Below are positions 23,701-34,693 of a stretch of DNA of 64,000 nucleotides, one piece after another; the stretch's first letter is position 1; each line of letters starts with the position of its first letter. Made by a program: the position numbers and the translations under genes. The notes below the pieces were generated by a model. It was not told the DNA's origin, searched no databases, and saw only the letters and a program-made list of their open reading frames with translations. The stretch covers positions 5,661,478-5,725,477 of the forward strand of contig BDGG01000001.1 of the NCBI GenBank assembly GCA_001949185.1, in the 5' to 3' direction. The stretch is from Ramazzottius varieornatus. Lineage: Eukaryota; Tardigrada; Eutardigrada; Parachela; Ramazzottiidae.

Positions 23701-25102
23701 GTCCTCCGCCTTCCCGAAATATTCTGGTATGATAGAATGGTGGAGAAGAGTCTGCTCCATCATCTGAAACTGGCGTAGACTGCCAAATGAAATCCTGGAA
23801 GCCTATACAGGAAACGGAAGTGACGTCAAAATCTGGGCGGTACATAGTTAGTCAATCAAGCGGTTTGATCTCCATGTGGTTGATTCGTTGCTGATTGACA
23901 GAACTACATCGTACTTCAGCATGCAAGCTCATCACTTCTGTTTTTGAGAATCCCTTTCTCCTCTTCTTCTCCTTCTGATAGCACCATGGATCCAGTTAAT
24001 CCCTTCAACATTTTGAAACTACTGCAGTCGGACTACGAGCAACATTTTCAACTANNNNNNNNNNNNNNNNNNNNNNNNNNNNNNNNNNNNNNNNNNNNNN
24101 NNNNGGCATAATTCCCTCGTGAAAAGAAACATCCTTTCTCCACCTCCATATAGTTGTTCTTTTCTGTTTTGACTGTGGTGTTGCAGTCTTAAAGAAAGTC
24201 TTTCCGAGCTCGGTGCACATGGTGTCTTTTGATTTCGGCTGTGTCTTTTGCTCAATTCTGTAGGATTTTGAAACTAACTGCCTTCTTGGTGTTTTATGAA
24301 GTGTTTCGTGATTTTGGACAAGTTTCGATCAAATCAAATTTCTCTCCAGAAATAATGTTTTTCACCTTTCATCTAGCTAGGAAGCACAGCAGAATTAGCA
24401 CCAGAATAATGCAGATCTTTTTTGTCGAAGGGATAGCTAAATTATAGCTTTTCTGACACTAAATAAACATTAATCCGTTTTCCAAAACTGCATATTTTTC
24501 GGACACAGAAAAAGCTCTTGTTGACAGGATGAAAAAAACGTTTTCTCTGCTTCTTTCCTTCGAATTTGTAGCCTATCTGATGTTTAATAACAGGTTTTTT
24601 TAGATCCGGGTTGGCAGACCACAAGGCCCGAAAAGTGACGACAGAATGAGCTGGCGTGGATAAAATGGAACGCCCTTTGCGCTTTTGTGGCGAATGGTCT
24701 GCCAATCTACAGTTTTTTATTGGCTGCCACTCGAGTCTCTAGAAGCTTGCTTGCGTGTTCTAATACACTTCTGAGAAACATCACCGCACATCCAGAAGAA
24801 ACTACATAGGTATAATTATTGAGCTTACCTGGACAGACCAAGACCAACACTCCGTTTTTATCCCACTGAGTGTAGTAGAACTCCGAAATCAAGTATAGGT
24901 TTTCGATCATTCCGTTAGTTGTGTCGACCAAGGGCGATCCGACGTAATGTACAGTTGCGTTCAATTGATAGCGTTGCGACAACATCTCCAGTCCCAAATC
25001 AAAGGATGCTCCAAGGTTAGGTTTGGAAGACTGGATAACAGGTTGAAACATAAGGTACGACACAACGGTCAGATTCATTGACGTCCGTTCGGCCATATAT
25101 TC
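20759..25102 (-). CDS. Receptor-guanylyl-cyclase-type ligand-binding receptor without cyclase (NPR-C-like)
   Basis: Exons on the minus strand: 25102-24829, 22702-22664, 22488-22144, 22059-22016, 21944-21906, 21707-21621, 21556-21365 and 21244-20759, with every phase consistent. From ATG at 25096 this gives 499 residues. The fold is a periplasmic-binding-protein/ANF-receptor ectodomain: VLVLVCPG, GLLAKDFKKGLQPIIC, YATTVAPSPLQYG, FQKFHWRTFTIIRDG, LLQAARLGMTNGEYVFFYF, and the membrane-proximal IDDEPRCGFRGEKMVC. A TM helix (IAGVVVAVILVLLVIGTIV) is followed by only 29 residues starting RFNRYEGAVVESAIACIDW, the usual beginning of the juxtamembrane region of receptor cyclases, and then TGA. Kinase-homology and cyclase domains are absent, as in the clearance receptor NPR-C. 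No signal peptide is visible at 25096, so a 5' exon is probably missing; an acceptor lies just upstream. Confidence 0.85.
23700..24054 (+). mobile_element. DDE_1-type transposon, copy C (5' end, cut by gap)
   Basis: Begins with the same terminal sequence as copies A and B (ATGATAG near 23728, GGAAGTGACGTCAAAA near 23816-23832). It then has ATG at 23986 encoding MDPVNPFNILKLLQSDYEQH, homologous to the first exon of the other copies. It runs into the N gap at 24055-24104. It sits inside the largest intron of the receptor gene. Confidence 0.8.
24055..24104. other. Assembly gap (50 N)
   Basis: Fifty unresolved bases, probably a scaffold join. The order of sequence across this point depends on scaffolding. 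Confidence 0.99.
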
Positions 25103-25679
25103 CTGAGCTATTTAGATTACCAGGACAAAAAAAAGAAGGGTCTAAACATGCAGAAAGCAGACCAGATTCAACTAACGCCGAAGCTGTCAAGGCTCGATTA
25201 GCATACGTGACAACTCACAAGGATGCAAAGGTCAGCCCGAATACGCAGCCTCGTCTCAATGCATCACGAGCATGGTCGTTCAGAAGCAGTCGGAAGGATT
25301 TAATGAGTCAATATAATGCAGAGTACGATCACCAAGTACCGGCAGGAACGTGAGTAAGTACCATTTGCTCCAAGCGCAATCTGTTTTGCGGCCGGTCAAT
25401 TTTTCTCGTGATACAGTACACCCGCACGCTGCCGCAGGGTCCACCAACAAACCACGTTCAGAAAACGCCGATCATGGCGCCGTCACTGCAAAAGTCCAAA
25501 TGGCAAAACACCTATTGCAGATCATAAGCAGCGAATTTAGAAGGGTTTGACATAAGTCGCGAAGAGATCGAAGACCCTATGAAGCGTCTGATTTAAAAAG
25601 GTACACATCTTTTTCACGGCAAGGAGGCTCGCTCTTTTGATCTTCTGCACTATCATACACGACCTTCATATGGTCTGTT

Positions 25680-25920
25680 ACGTTGATTATCTTTCCCGCC
25701 CTCGATGTTTTTCCTTTCAAGCAGGATTCCCAAGGCACTCCCAAGCATAAAACGATACGAGTTTTCATTTTCACTATGGAGGTATTAAAGCCGGCTTAGT
25801 TTTGAGCATCTTCTGCCCTTGATATTCTTCTTCTCAAGCCAGATCCCAAGGCAGTTCCAAGTATGAAACGATACAATTTTCACTTTCACCATAGAGTAAT
25901 AATTATTAAAGCCGGTTCAT
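25680..25920. repeat. Imperfect tandem duplication of ~115 bp
   Basis: The segment ending ATTAAAGCCGGCTTA (near 25800) recurs diverged, ending ATTAAAGCCGGTTCATG (near 25921). Both contain CCCAAGGCA and a following AAACGATAC. No coding signal. It lies upstream of the receptor gene. Confidence 0.65.
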
Positions 25921-26233
25921 GTACAAAAGCGCCGAGTACTGTATGGGATTGTGAAGTACGAGGAGCGAGGCCTTACTTCGTCCACGAGCATACTTTGTAC
26001 AGTCAAGTTCTGCAGGCGGCGATGTTAGCTGCCTAGCTTGGTCATAATCAGCTGACCATGTTCACCGCCATAAGACACCCACAGAAGAGTGTACAAAGTT
26101 TTCGCCGTTCTGATTTTTCGTTGAAATCAGGGCAGAAGCCAATATGCACCACAGCCTGAACACTATATTTCTACTTCCGCTGTCACATATGGTACACTTA
26201 GCACTTTGCGATGCTGCGAATAATTGTTTTCCG

Positions 26234-26352
26234 TAGTGGCGCACATTTCAGTGTTACTGGTCAGAAGCGTGCGCCACTTGGGAGAATGATGTTGTATTTT
26301 TCAGATGACGCACTATGTAGTACATTTAACTGGTAGCGTGCGCCACTTGGGG
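26234..26352. repeat. Two tandem hairpin repeats inside the pogo-like element
   Basis: Stem-loops at 26234-26281 and 26305-26352, starts 71 bases apart, of the GTGGCGCAC/GTGCGCCACTTG family. They lie between the left terminus and the transposase gene. Confidence 0.8.
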
Positions 26353-26470
26353 AAACGATCACGGCGAGTTTGTTGGCTGAGTTCCTACATTCTTCTTTCT
26401 CAAAGATGCAAAACGTCACAGCAGCTAAACAACTGAAATCTCAGCACAACGAAGAATGTTTATATACCCT

Positions 26471-28998
26471 CTAGGTATTCTTAGCCTTCGACTTTACGGC
26501 AGAAGCTCTCGGTTTAGTTTTCGGTAAGAGGAGTATCTTGGCTTTTGCTTTCGAAGCTGGCGCTGACGGTTTCTTTCTGGGAGCTGGAGCGATCTTCGTC
26601 CGTGCCGTGGCGCGTTTTGCTCTGGTCTTCAGAGGGGACACTTCGGGATCGTCTATCGGAGAATCAAAGAGCGACTGTGGTGCGGGAACGTCGTTTGCTA
26701 TCTCTGCTGCCACCTGCTTAGCCGTCTTTCTCTGTCGCTTCGGTGGAGATTGACAAGGGTATTCTTGGGTGGCGGGGCTGTCATCTTCGCTGCCTGTCGC
26801 GCTTTTCTCCAGCGCCTGGATGTTTCGCTTTCGGTTTCTCAGACCTTTGGCTTTCGCTTTGTTCTTTTCCATCGCGGCTTTCTTTGTGCTGATGTAAGCA
26901 CTCTCGGTAAGGATTCTTCCGTTAGATACATCCAGACGGGAATCTTTTTCGCGGCGTTTCTTTTGAGGAGCGCTCCGCAGCAAGTTCTTGTAGAACTGCA
27001 CAGCCACGACTGAGCCTGCCGATTCTCCTGTCATAATCTTTCTGATCTCCAACAGGCAACTGGTTATTTTATCTTCGGAAAGGCGAATCTTTTCGCGAAG
27101 AATCTTCGCGATATCTGCGAAATATTCTTCGCTTTGAGCTTCATTGTGTTCGACGACTTCTAAGCGAGGATTCACCGTGCCTCTGAGCAGTTCGGCGTCA
27201 AACGGATACATCCCCGTTTTGCGGAATCCTTCCTTCATAGGTCCACCTGGAAGGAGGACAGGTAACCTTCGCACGACCATAATTTTTGAAATCTCGGCAC
27301 AAAAGCTCGACAAGATCGTTTTCCCAAGTGGCGCACACTTTTGGCCAGTATTATCGACAAATTGCGCAAGTGGAGAAATCGATCTGGTCGACATTTATTT
27401 ACCGAGCTTCCATTTGGTTTTCTTATCATCAACTCGTTGGTTCATGATTGCAGATAGCCAAAAGATACAAGGGCAACCTTGGGTGGCAGATTCTTACCTA
27501 AGTTAAACGAGTATGGCTGGAAGTTTGGATTCCAGAGTTTCACGATATGGGCAGGGAAGTTATGACGAGATACCTAGAATACAACAATCATATCGTCACA
27601 CTTTTTTTATCGGTATGAAACTGCGAAGGGAAGACAGGTTTATGCCTACTCACGTCGATGGATGTGTCAACCCTGGAATCACGAAGATACATATGCCACT
27701 TCTGCTTAACTCCCCCGAACACCTCTTTATCCAGTGGCTGCAAGAAAGCTGTTTGTCCAGAAGGGAGAACCACTACTTGGATTTCCTTCTCATGCTCCAT
27801 ACATGCCAGGAGAAAGGCGATACAGCTCAGGTGAGAGGAATGTCCGTCGAAAATTAATACGTTCTGCGAAAGAACAAAATTTACAAGGTTTACCTTGGTG
27901 TCATTCCGGCAGTGCACAGTGGAAGGTGCATGAAACAGAGGGAAGTATTATCGCCACAACAGTTACAAGAATTACCTTGGGGCAAGTGATGGAGGATAGA
28001 AATTCCTTCTCCAAGAATTCGGTTAGCACTTCGGTGTCCATTACTCCCGAAGAATTCGTGCCAACGTAGCACGCATCGTGAGTTTCCCGGAAGTGAGACT
28101 CAAGGTGCATCTTGCCTTTGTAAAGAATCAGCGGCCGAAGCATCTTACCAGCTGCATTTCCCATAGCCAGAAGGGAAATATTTTCCCGATCGCATTCGCT
28201 GCTTTTCAGGTAGCCTACCGCTTCCTTCACGCCTCTCTCCGCGTACACCTTGTCGTACAGTTCAGCTAGCCGAAATCCCGATTCGTCTAGGTTCCATATC
28301 CCATTCGGATCAAGGAATCCATCGTCACTCAGTTTCTGTAGGAGGGAAATCCATTCTTCGCAGCGCTGAGCGGTCCATTCCCTCGACTTCTTGAAGCTCA
28401 GTGCGCTCAGTACCCGTACAGAAACTCCACGGTTTCTCCGAAGAAAATTCCGGTGCCATCGGTCGGTAAACTTAGCCCAGTTCATGCCTACAAGAAACCG
28501 ACACTATCGTTCATGCATGTTCGACCGGAAGTCAGCTGTTCGGACATTTCATGTTTAACAGGTGGCTGATGTTATCCAAAGGTTATCCATTCGTACGAGC
28601 GACATCCAAGCAACATCAGGCTTACCTTTTGCAATGGCGATGGCTTTGACAATCTTGATCAAAGTACGTTTACCGAGAGGAACACCAATCTTGGAGCAGC
28701 GCACGAGAATTTCGGTAATGTCTTCCTCTTCTTCCATTGTAAAGGTACTGGGACGTCCAGCCTTCTTTCCGTGTTTCCCGTTGACTTTATTGGCGAGAGT
28801 TGTGTGAGGTATCTGATATCTCTCGGCGGCCATCCGTATGGACATCCCGTCGTTAACAGCAGTCACTGTAGCTTCCATGTCAGGATGTGCCTGCACATAT
28901 CGCCGTTTCCGAGGTATGTCCATGGATTGCAGTTGAGCAGGAGCAGAAGGGTAGTCTTCAGAAGTCGCCGAAGTCACTGGAGAACGGTTTGCAGCCAT
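26471..28998 (-). CDS. Pogo-like DDE transposase, intact, five exons
   Basis: Exons 28998-28626, 28487-27976, 27863-27654, 27573-27498 and 27246-26471 join in frame to 648 residues with no stop or frameshift. The N-terminus has a psq-type helix-turn-helix (VTAVNDGMSIRMAAERYQIP, TTLANKVNGKHGKKAGRPS). A second DNA-binding region (WAKFTDRWHRNFLRRNRGVS) precedes the DDE domain, with D192 in NLDESGF, D301 in IFDGHSSH and D340 in FLQPLDKEVF. The C-terminal 200 residues are Lys/Arg/Pro rich and probably nuclear-localising. An intact frame inside matching terminal repeats suggests recent or ongoing activity. A domesticated gene is the alternative, but domesticated copies usually lose their terminal repeats. 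Confidence 0.9.
27330..27373. repeat. Single hairpin repeat in a transposase intron
   Basis: Diverged stem-loop (AAGTGGCGCACAC against TTGCGCAAGTGG) of the same dispersed hairpin family, in the last intron of the pogo-like transposase. Confidence 0.65.
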
Positions 28999-29570
28999 CA
29001 CGAAGACAAGGTAAAACTTGGACATTACAAAAGAAGAGGAAGAAGGATAGCCTTCCAGCAAGACAAGTTCAGCCGAGGAGGTAAACAATGCGTTTTCGCT
29101 TGGAAGTGTACAAAGTTTTTGCCGTTCCGATTTTGGTGAAAAACGGTCGTATGACATCATCACTAACGTTGGCCACACATCAAGAGATGTGTGCTTCTGC
29201 TCGGTCGGGCACATATGTGTTTTACTTGTCCCGGTCTGTTGTGCCCTCTGCAGAAAGCGTGTTCCCTAATATCGAATGAAATTCCCCAACGACTTCCGCT
29301 CAAGAATTTCTCCCGTCATGATCATTTATCTGATCCCACTTTTGGCTGGATAGAAATGAAGCCAAGTGTTTGAAGGTACTTGTGAATTATTTTGAGGTTT
29401 TTATAGCGAAAGGTCAGTGAGAAAACCGTCAGTGGAACAAGTAGTCGCCTGTCCGGCAAACGTACAAAGTAGAGCCTCGCTCCTCGTACCTCCACCTGAA
29501 GAGCCGGTCATTACGCTACAGTACAACCCGCGCAGCACGTGCGTGAGAGCCTGTAAAACATTTTTAGGTA

Positions 29571-29887
29571 CGAGGTAAAGGTTGTAAACCTAACCGCCTC
29601 ATACCGGGTTTGTAAAGTTAGCCACGGCTGTAGCGTCTATCGCTTGATTGACCATTTGATTGTCAGTTTTCGCTTTTTAACATGAGATTTCAACGTTCCT
29701 TTAACTGCGGATCTCATGGATTCTCCGAATCTTCACGTTGACTGTACCTAAAATCATTCGATAGCCCATTATTTTATCTATCGATCTATCCATAAATTTT
29801 TGGGAGTGAGTAGGAGAGAACAAGCGAACTCGGACGGCTAACTTCACAAACCTGTATCGGATGGCTAACTTTACAACCTTTCCCTCG
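29571..29887. mobile_element. CGAGG-type MITE, copy 2
   Basis: A 317-bp copy of the element at 11996-12314, flanked by TA and with the same ends (CGAGGTAAAGGTTGTAAA left, CGAGGGAAAGGTTGTAAA inverted right). It lies 85 bp outside the right end of the pogo-like transposon. Confidence 0.88.
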
Positions 29888-30289
29888 TAAACCTTATTGA
29901 TTGGTGTTTCATCAAGAAACATGTCAGGTGCAAGTGTCTTCTTTCCCAAACAGCTGTCTCGACTATCAAAACGCAATGCTTGCTTTCATGTCAACTAAAT
30001 CTGCTCCTGCCTTGGCGAGTGAAATATATGCGTTACATGGTCGAAATAACATTGCCTCTATTCTCTGTCCATTGCAATTATAACTTACTGCATTCCCCCG
30101 AAAGTTTCGCGCAGTCACGTGACAGGCATTGATCACACGCAGGGCCTGATATCACCGGTTGTTTGATTGTGGCACATTGCTGCACTTGATTGGCCAGGGA
30201 TCTTGGATTAAAGGACTTGGATTAAAGGACTGCAGCGAAACACGATCTTTAACCATAGCCTTCCATTTCTTTGCTCTGTAGGCACCACC

Positions 30290-31565
30290 ATACCCGAACT
30301 CACATCGGAAAATCTCGGTCTCCTTAAAGACTACCGGACGAATTCTAACGACGCTTTTGCTAAGATTTTGCACAAAGCCGGCAGGAAATTTTCCTTTACT
30401 TACCGGGACCTGGTCGATATTCCTGCTGAAGATGCCCAGGATCTGCTAGCAAGATCCTTTACTACAAAGAGTGCGTTTGTCACAAAGTGCTTGCACCCTG
30501 AACACAAGTTCCACTACGACACGTCGTTGGCCTTACTGCAAATGTTTTGGCCGCTGTTCTTGGAGAGTAGTTTTGACCTTTTCGACAAAGAGGGCCAACT
30601 CGTGGCGGTGGCCGCACAAGCTCGTGTCCCAGATCGTCCCAGAAGTCGACCTGGATGGAGTTACGGCCGAAGAAATCACCTTGTGGAGTGCAATTTGCGA
30701 CGTCGAGCCACCGCCGAGCCTGATGCGATCAGTACAAAAGATGTGGGACACACCCATCGTCGAACGTCAGTTCCGAGTCTTGCTAGAGCAGTCCACGCCT
30801 ACTGAGAAGGCCCGCCTCCATGCCGTTTCCTCAAAAGAATCTGGAGCCTGGCTGGACGCTTTGCCAGTCTCAGTCCTAGGTAATCTTCTTGATGACAATT
30901 GTTTTAGAATTTCTGTAGGTCTACGCATTGGAGCCAAGCTGTGCGAGCCGCATGCCTGTCGATGTGGAGTGCAGGTCGATGGCTTGGGACGCCACGGACT
31001 CGCCTGTAAGAACAGTGCTGGACGGCATAGCAGACACGACGCTCTGAATGACATCATCCATCGTGCACTGACAAGTTGTCAGGTGTATAACATCAGAGAG
31101 CCGAATGGACTGCTACGAGATGACGGGAGGCGACCGGATGGCCTGACGCTCGTGCCTTGGTGTCAGGGAAAGGCGTTGGCCTGGGACGTTACAGTGGTGG
31201 ATACTCTGACACAGACCTATCTCCAGGGATCCACCGAAAGGGTTGGGTTTGCTGCCAGCCAAGCTGAGGAAAAGAAACGATCAATGTACGTGGAGCTGGA
31301 AGGACGGTACCTGTTCTGCGCGGTGGGGTTTGAGACTTTCGGTGTTTTCGGGAACGAAGCGAGGGACCTCATCCAGAAGATTGGTAAGAAGATCATGGAC
31401 AGTACAGGTGAACCAAGATCTCTTTCGTTCTTGAAGCAAAAAATTGGCATTGAGATTCAAAGAGGAAATGCTGCTTGTGTTTTTGGTACTTTTGCTCAAA
31501 GTCGAGGTTTGGAAGAGATTTACAATATTTTAGATGCGAAGAAGAACCGCCTTTTGTCTTTGTGA
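30290..31565 (+). pseudogene. LINE fragment: C-terminal restriction-like endonuclease region
   Basis: The open frame ending TGA at 31563-31565 encodes the tail of a LINE-type polyprotein found in many invertebrates. It has a Cys/His knuckle (HACRCGVQVDGLGRHGLACK), then GRHSRHDALN, RRPDGLTLVPW and LAWDVTVVD, compatible with a PD-(D/E)xK nuclease core. The last 100 residues match the family (KIMDSTGEPRSLSFLKQKIG, IQRGNAACVFGT). Upstream (30290-30570) a second frame continues but ends at a stop, and the reading frame shifts near 30600. The reverse-transcriptase domain is absent, as expected of a 5'-truncated insertion. A relative with some RT domain is at 49065-50945. Assignment to an R2/NeSL-like clade is tentative. 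Confidence 0.75.
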
Positions 31566-31790
31566 TAGATATTGTTTGTTTGTTTTTTGTGTGAGCGGTC
31601 TGGTCCTACCAGGCCGGCATTATGCTTTTGAAATCTGGCTTTTAATTGAGATATCTTAGGAAATTTATTCGTTTGTGAGTCATTATCTTGCTTGGCGAAT
31701 GTCGGTTGCGTATGCCGCCCTTGCGCCATCCGTCTAACACAACGCGTTCAAAGTGAAATCTCTTGGTTTCTCTGAAGGTATGTGAATTCA

Positions 31791-32228
31791 AAGGGTTCTG
31801 AGCGGATTTCTGCTGGACAAATATAGCACACCGGAAAACGTATACGTGATGGGCCTCCTAGCCAAGGAGCAGCATAAGCGGAATGCGGAGCGTGGTTATG
31901 GATACACCTTAGCCCAAAGCGCACATCCAGTTACTCAGGTGCGTCAGAACGTCAAGTTTGGAGTATAATGTATCTCCAAAAAGCGTTTGATCTTCATCCT
32001 TATTTTCCGAAGTCTTGTTTGCGGTAAAAATCCTGATGTTCACAGCGTTTGGCACGACACCTCAACTGCAAACAGCTGCTGTTAGAGTACCCACGTAGTT
32101 ACGTCGATGAACAGGGAAACAAACCCTCTGAGTGCCTGGACAATAATATCTGCGTAGACCTCAACCTAAAAAACTACAAGAAAAGTAGCTTTATAATCCC
32201 CATATTAAAGCTTTGCATTCCACCATGA
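31791..32228 (+). CDS. Two-exon 3' end of an unrecognised gene
   Basis: Exon about 31791-31938 (ending CAG before GTGCGT) and exon 32046-32228 (after CACAG, TGA stop) join in phase 0 and are followed at once by AATAAA at 32231-32236. The joined tail is about 110 residues (YSTPENVYVMGLLAKEQH, LARHLNCKQLLLEYP, ECLDNNICVDLNLKNYKK) and matches nothing I recognise. Splice signals and poly(A) signal support a real last-exon pair. No upstream exon could be found, so it may be a relic separated from its gene by the LINE fragment upstream. Confidence 0.4.
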
Positions 32229-32230
32229 GA

Positions 32231-32236
32231 AATAAA
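32231..32236 (+). promoter_or_regulatory. Poly(A) signal
   Basis: AATAAA three bases after the stop codon of the two-exon open frame ending at 32228. Confidence 0.55.
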
Positions 32237-32503
32237 ACCACGGTTTCACCTTGTATGAGTGATAAGTAATCAGGCCGAGCGAAGCGAGGCCCTTTTAAGT
32301 CTGTCGAGATTTCAATAGACGATCAGATTCTTCGAGCTTTCAGATATCGCAAACGCAGTACTGAAAAAAGACACGCCACTTGATCGGGGCGATTAAAAAT
32401 TTTGCTGGGGAACCGTACTGTGAGTCACAAGTAAAAGTGCTCGCTCTACATGGTTTGCCTCCTTTGCTCGGCCTTTCCAGTGTTCAGAACCACTAGCTAG
32501 TTA

Positions 32504-32649
32504 CTGTTAAAATTCGTTGCCTCCCCGCAGTACGTCATCATACTCGTGAAGTACAGCCCCGGTCGGACATTACTGCCTGTTCAACCCGTGCCGGGGGGTG
32601 CGTCGTTACGTACGTGTACGTAACTGCGCGGACGCAGCCAATTTCACAG
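32504..32649. mobile_element. MITE related to the one at 13588
   Basis: A 146-bp element with TA at both flanks. Left CTGTTAAAATTCGTTGCC; inverted right CTGTGAAATTGGCTGCGTCC. It shares the CCGCGCAGT/ACTGCGCGG arms and internal CGTACGTGTACG of the copy at 13588-13711 but is more diverged. Confidence 0.75.
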
Positions 32650-33861
32650 TAACGAGGCAATCATTTTTCGCTTTGTGGCTGCTGTTTTACGGTACTGTAC
32701 TCCTTGATACAAAAGAGTCCAACGCCGTTCTACTATGTTTACGGCGGCAGGGGCAAAAGAGAGGCTCTTCTCCGTTCCCTTTGGTATTGAAGTCTAATTA
32801 GAAGCTAAGTACTTTTGTCCAGTCTCACTGAAGTCAAGCTGACAACTAAGATGAAAATCCAGTTCGTTGTAAGCCAGTGTCGTAAGTACTGGGGTACAAG
32901 TCCCTTTGAGATTCACAGCGTCTTCGCGGCGAAGCGAGTGGCGCTGTATGGATTCAGAGATTCAATCAGTATCCACCTGGGAATAGTTTAATGTTGGTTT
33001 TACTTCCGCGTCGGAGCAAAGGCATGCTTACCCGATAAAACCATCTTTTCCTACTGTGGGCCAGGCGTAAATCCAGCAAAGCTAAATGAGCAACTATACG
33101 ACAGTGTTGGGCACAGCTGTTGTAGGGAATCTGGATGCAATGGATTTGCATGACGAAACAGGGAAAACAGGGGGAAGTACCGCTGTCAGAATTTCCGCAG
33201 GCCGCCAGCGTCAAAGTCATTTCCGTTCCATCCTTCTCACTCAGTCCTTGAGGGAACCCGACACAAGCGTACACATGCGGCTGCCCTTTGCTTGGTTATC
33301 CGTTCACTGATCCAGCTCTGATCTTCCGCGTATTTGCTTTCGATACATGCGGGACAGCGTTCTTACTGCATGTTTTCTTCCGCTTGATTAAGCGACAAAA
33401 CGGAGACATTAGCTTTCACATCAGCCGGCTCCGGATGATTTCTTCGGTCTTCTTTTCTTGATATAATCGTGATCACAACAGACTTTTTGCTTTGGTGTCG
33501 TAAGAAAAAATTAGCTCAATCCATTGCTCGTCGTTTTGTATTCAGTCTTCGGCCGGATCATTACAATAGTGTATTTTGACTGCTGGGTTCATCCAAGGAT
33601 GGAAGCTGACGGGTAAATGCTGCAGCACACAATGAATAATGAGTCTGTACGGATGTCGTAATAGCGGGAAGTATCATGAAAGGAAGACCCTTGCCAGTTT
33701 TATGGGAGATGAAAATGTCGCTGTCCCCTTGATGAACCATGGAAAGGCTCATAAAATAGCTTGCTGACAAAGAACCCTTGATCCCATTGACGACTTCGGT
33801 GTTACTTTGACTCGCCGGCTCTTCATATCTTTTACGCTTTTTTCTGGGAGCTCTTCACACC
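32650..33861. other. Intergenic stretch
   Basis: No supportable gene on either strand; the end should hold the promoter of the Ly6-type gene. Confidence 0.45.
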
Positions 33862-34693
33862 ATGGATCTTCACGTGTTAGGGATTTTCTTTCTGCAACTT
33901 CCTTACGGTAAGTTCCAGAGCATATTCAAATTCATCCCTCCCAAATTCTTAATACAATCAAGAATTTTTGGTGGTTTTGAGATGGTCTTCTTTCTAACTG
34001 AAATGAATCGTTAAGTACCCGAAGGTTTCTCTTTACAGGTTGGGCTCTTTGGTGTTACCAATGTTTCAGTACGGATGCGGAGAACGACTGCTCTCAGAGA
34101 CCTCATACGTTATCGGAAATCTGCCAAGAAGCCTTCTGTCTCAAGACAGCCATATATTTCCCGAACGGTAACAATTCAAAGCTAAAAACTCAAAATACTT
34201 TTCCTTCTAAAAAAGCGCGCCATTCCATTGATACTCTATAGTTTCCGAGAAACGATGCAAGGTTTGCATGAATGAATCAAAATCGTATGAGGATGTGCAG
34301 GGAAATGCCACGGTAGACAATCTTGATTGGTTTACGTAATATACGAAAGCCGAACGAGCGAAGGAGTCCCAAGCTGAGATGTGTTTGTTATTCTGCCTTG
34401 CAGGGTCATTAATGAGTCTGAGTCGGACATGCACAAGTATCGACATGCCTTCCTATTGCTCCACAGGCCAAATGCAGATTGATCAGTCGGTTTTCGATCC
34501 TTTGCCCGCAAGTAGCGTCATCGATTCCCGCAAAAAAGAGCGCCTTAAATTGTGTACTTATTTCTGCCACCACAATTACTGCAATTCAGCTCCTTCCTCC
34601 TTTACAGTCTTCGGCTTACCAGCCGCAAAACTCTTTGCTCCCTTGTTAGCTCTACTTTTACTTGCACATCCGTTCAGACAACTTGATCTATAG
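33862..34693 (+). CDS. Ly6/uPAR-type three-finger protein, GPI-anchored
   Basis: Exons 33862-33907, 34039-34167 and 34404-34693 join to 154 residues (phases 1 and 1). Order: signal peptide (MDLHVLGIFFLQLPYG), then a domain opening with LWCYQCFS and closing with LCTYFCHHNYCNS, then a short linker and a hydrophobic C-terminus (LFAPLLALLLLAHPF) typical of a GPI-attachment signal. Ten cysteines lie in the expected LU-domain positions, including the CxxC opening pair and the final CN. Such proteins sit on the outer membrane leaflet and often modulate ion channels or receptors (Quiver/Sleepless, Boudin, Lynx). The partner here is unknown. Intron positions after the signal peptide and mid-domain are common in this family. 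Confidence 0.88.

Larger units (their letters stand above)
25959..29486 (-). mobile_element. Complete pogo-like DNA transposon
   Basis: TA-flanked element of about 3.5 kb. The left end reads CGAGGAGCGAGGCCTTACTT; the inverted right end reads CGAGGAGCGAGGCTCTACTT. A subterminal direct repeat (GTGTACAAAGTTTTCGCCGTT near 26088 and its near copy near 29106) is present at both ends. It encloses an intact spliced transposase (28998-26471) and two hairpin-repeat sites. Confidence 0.85.
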
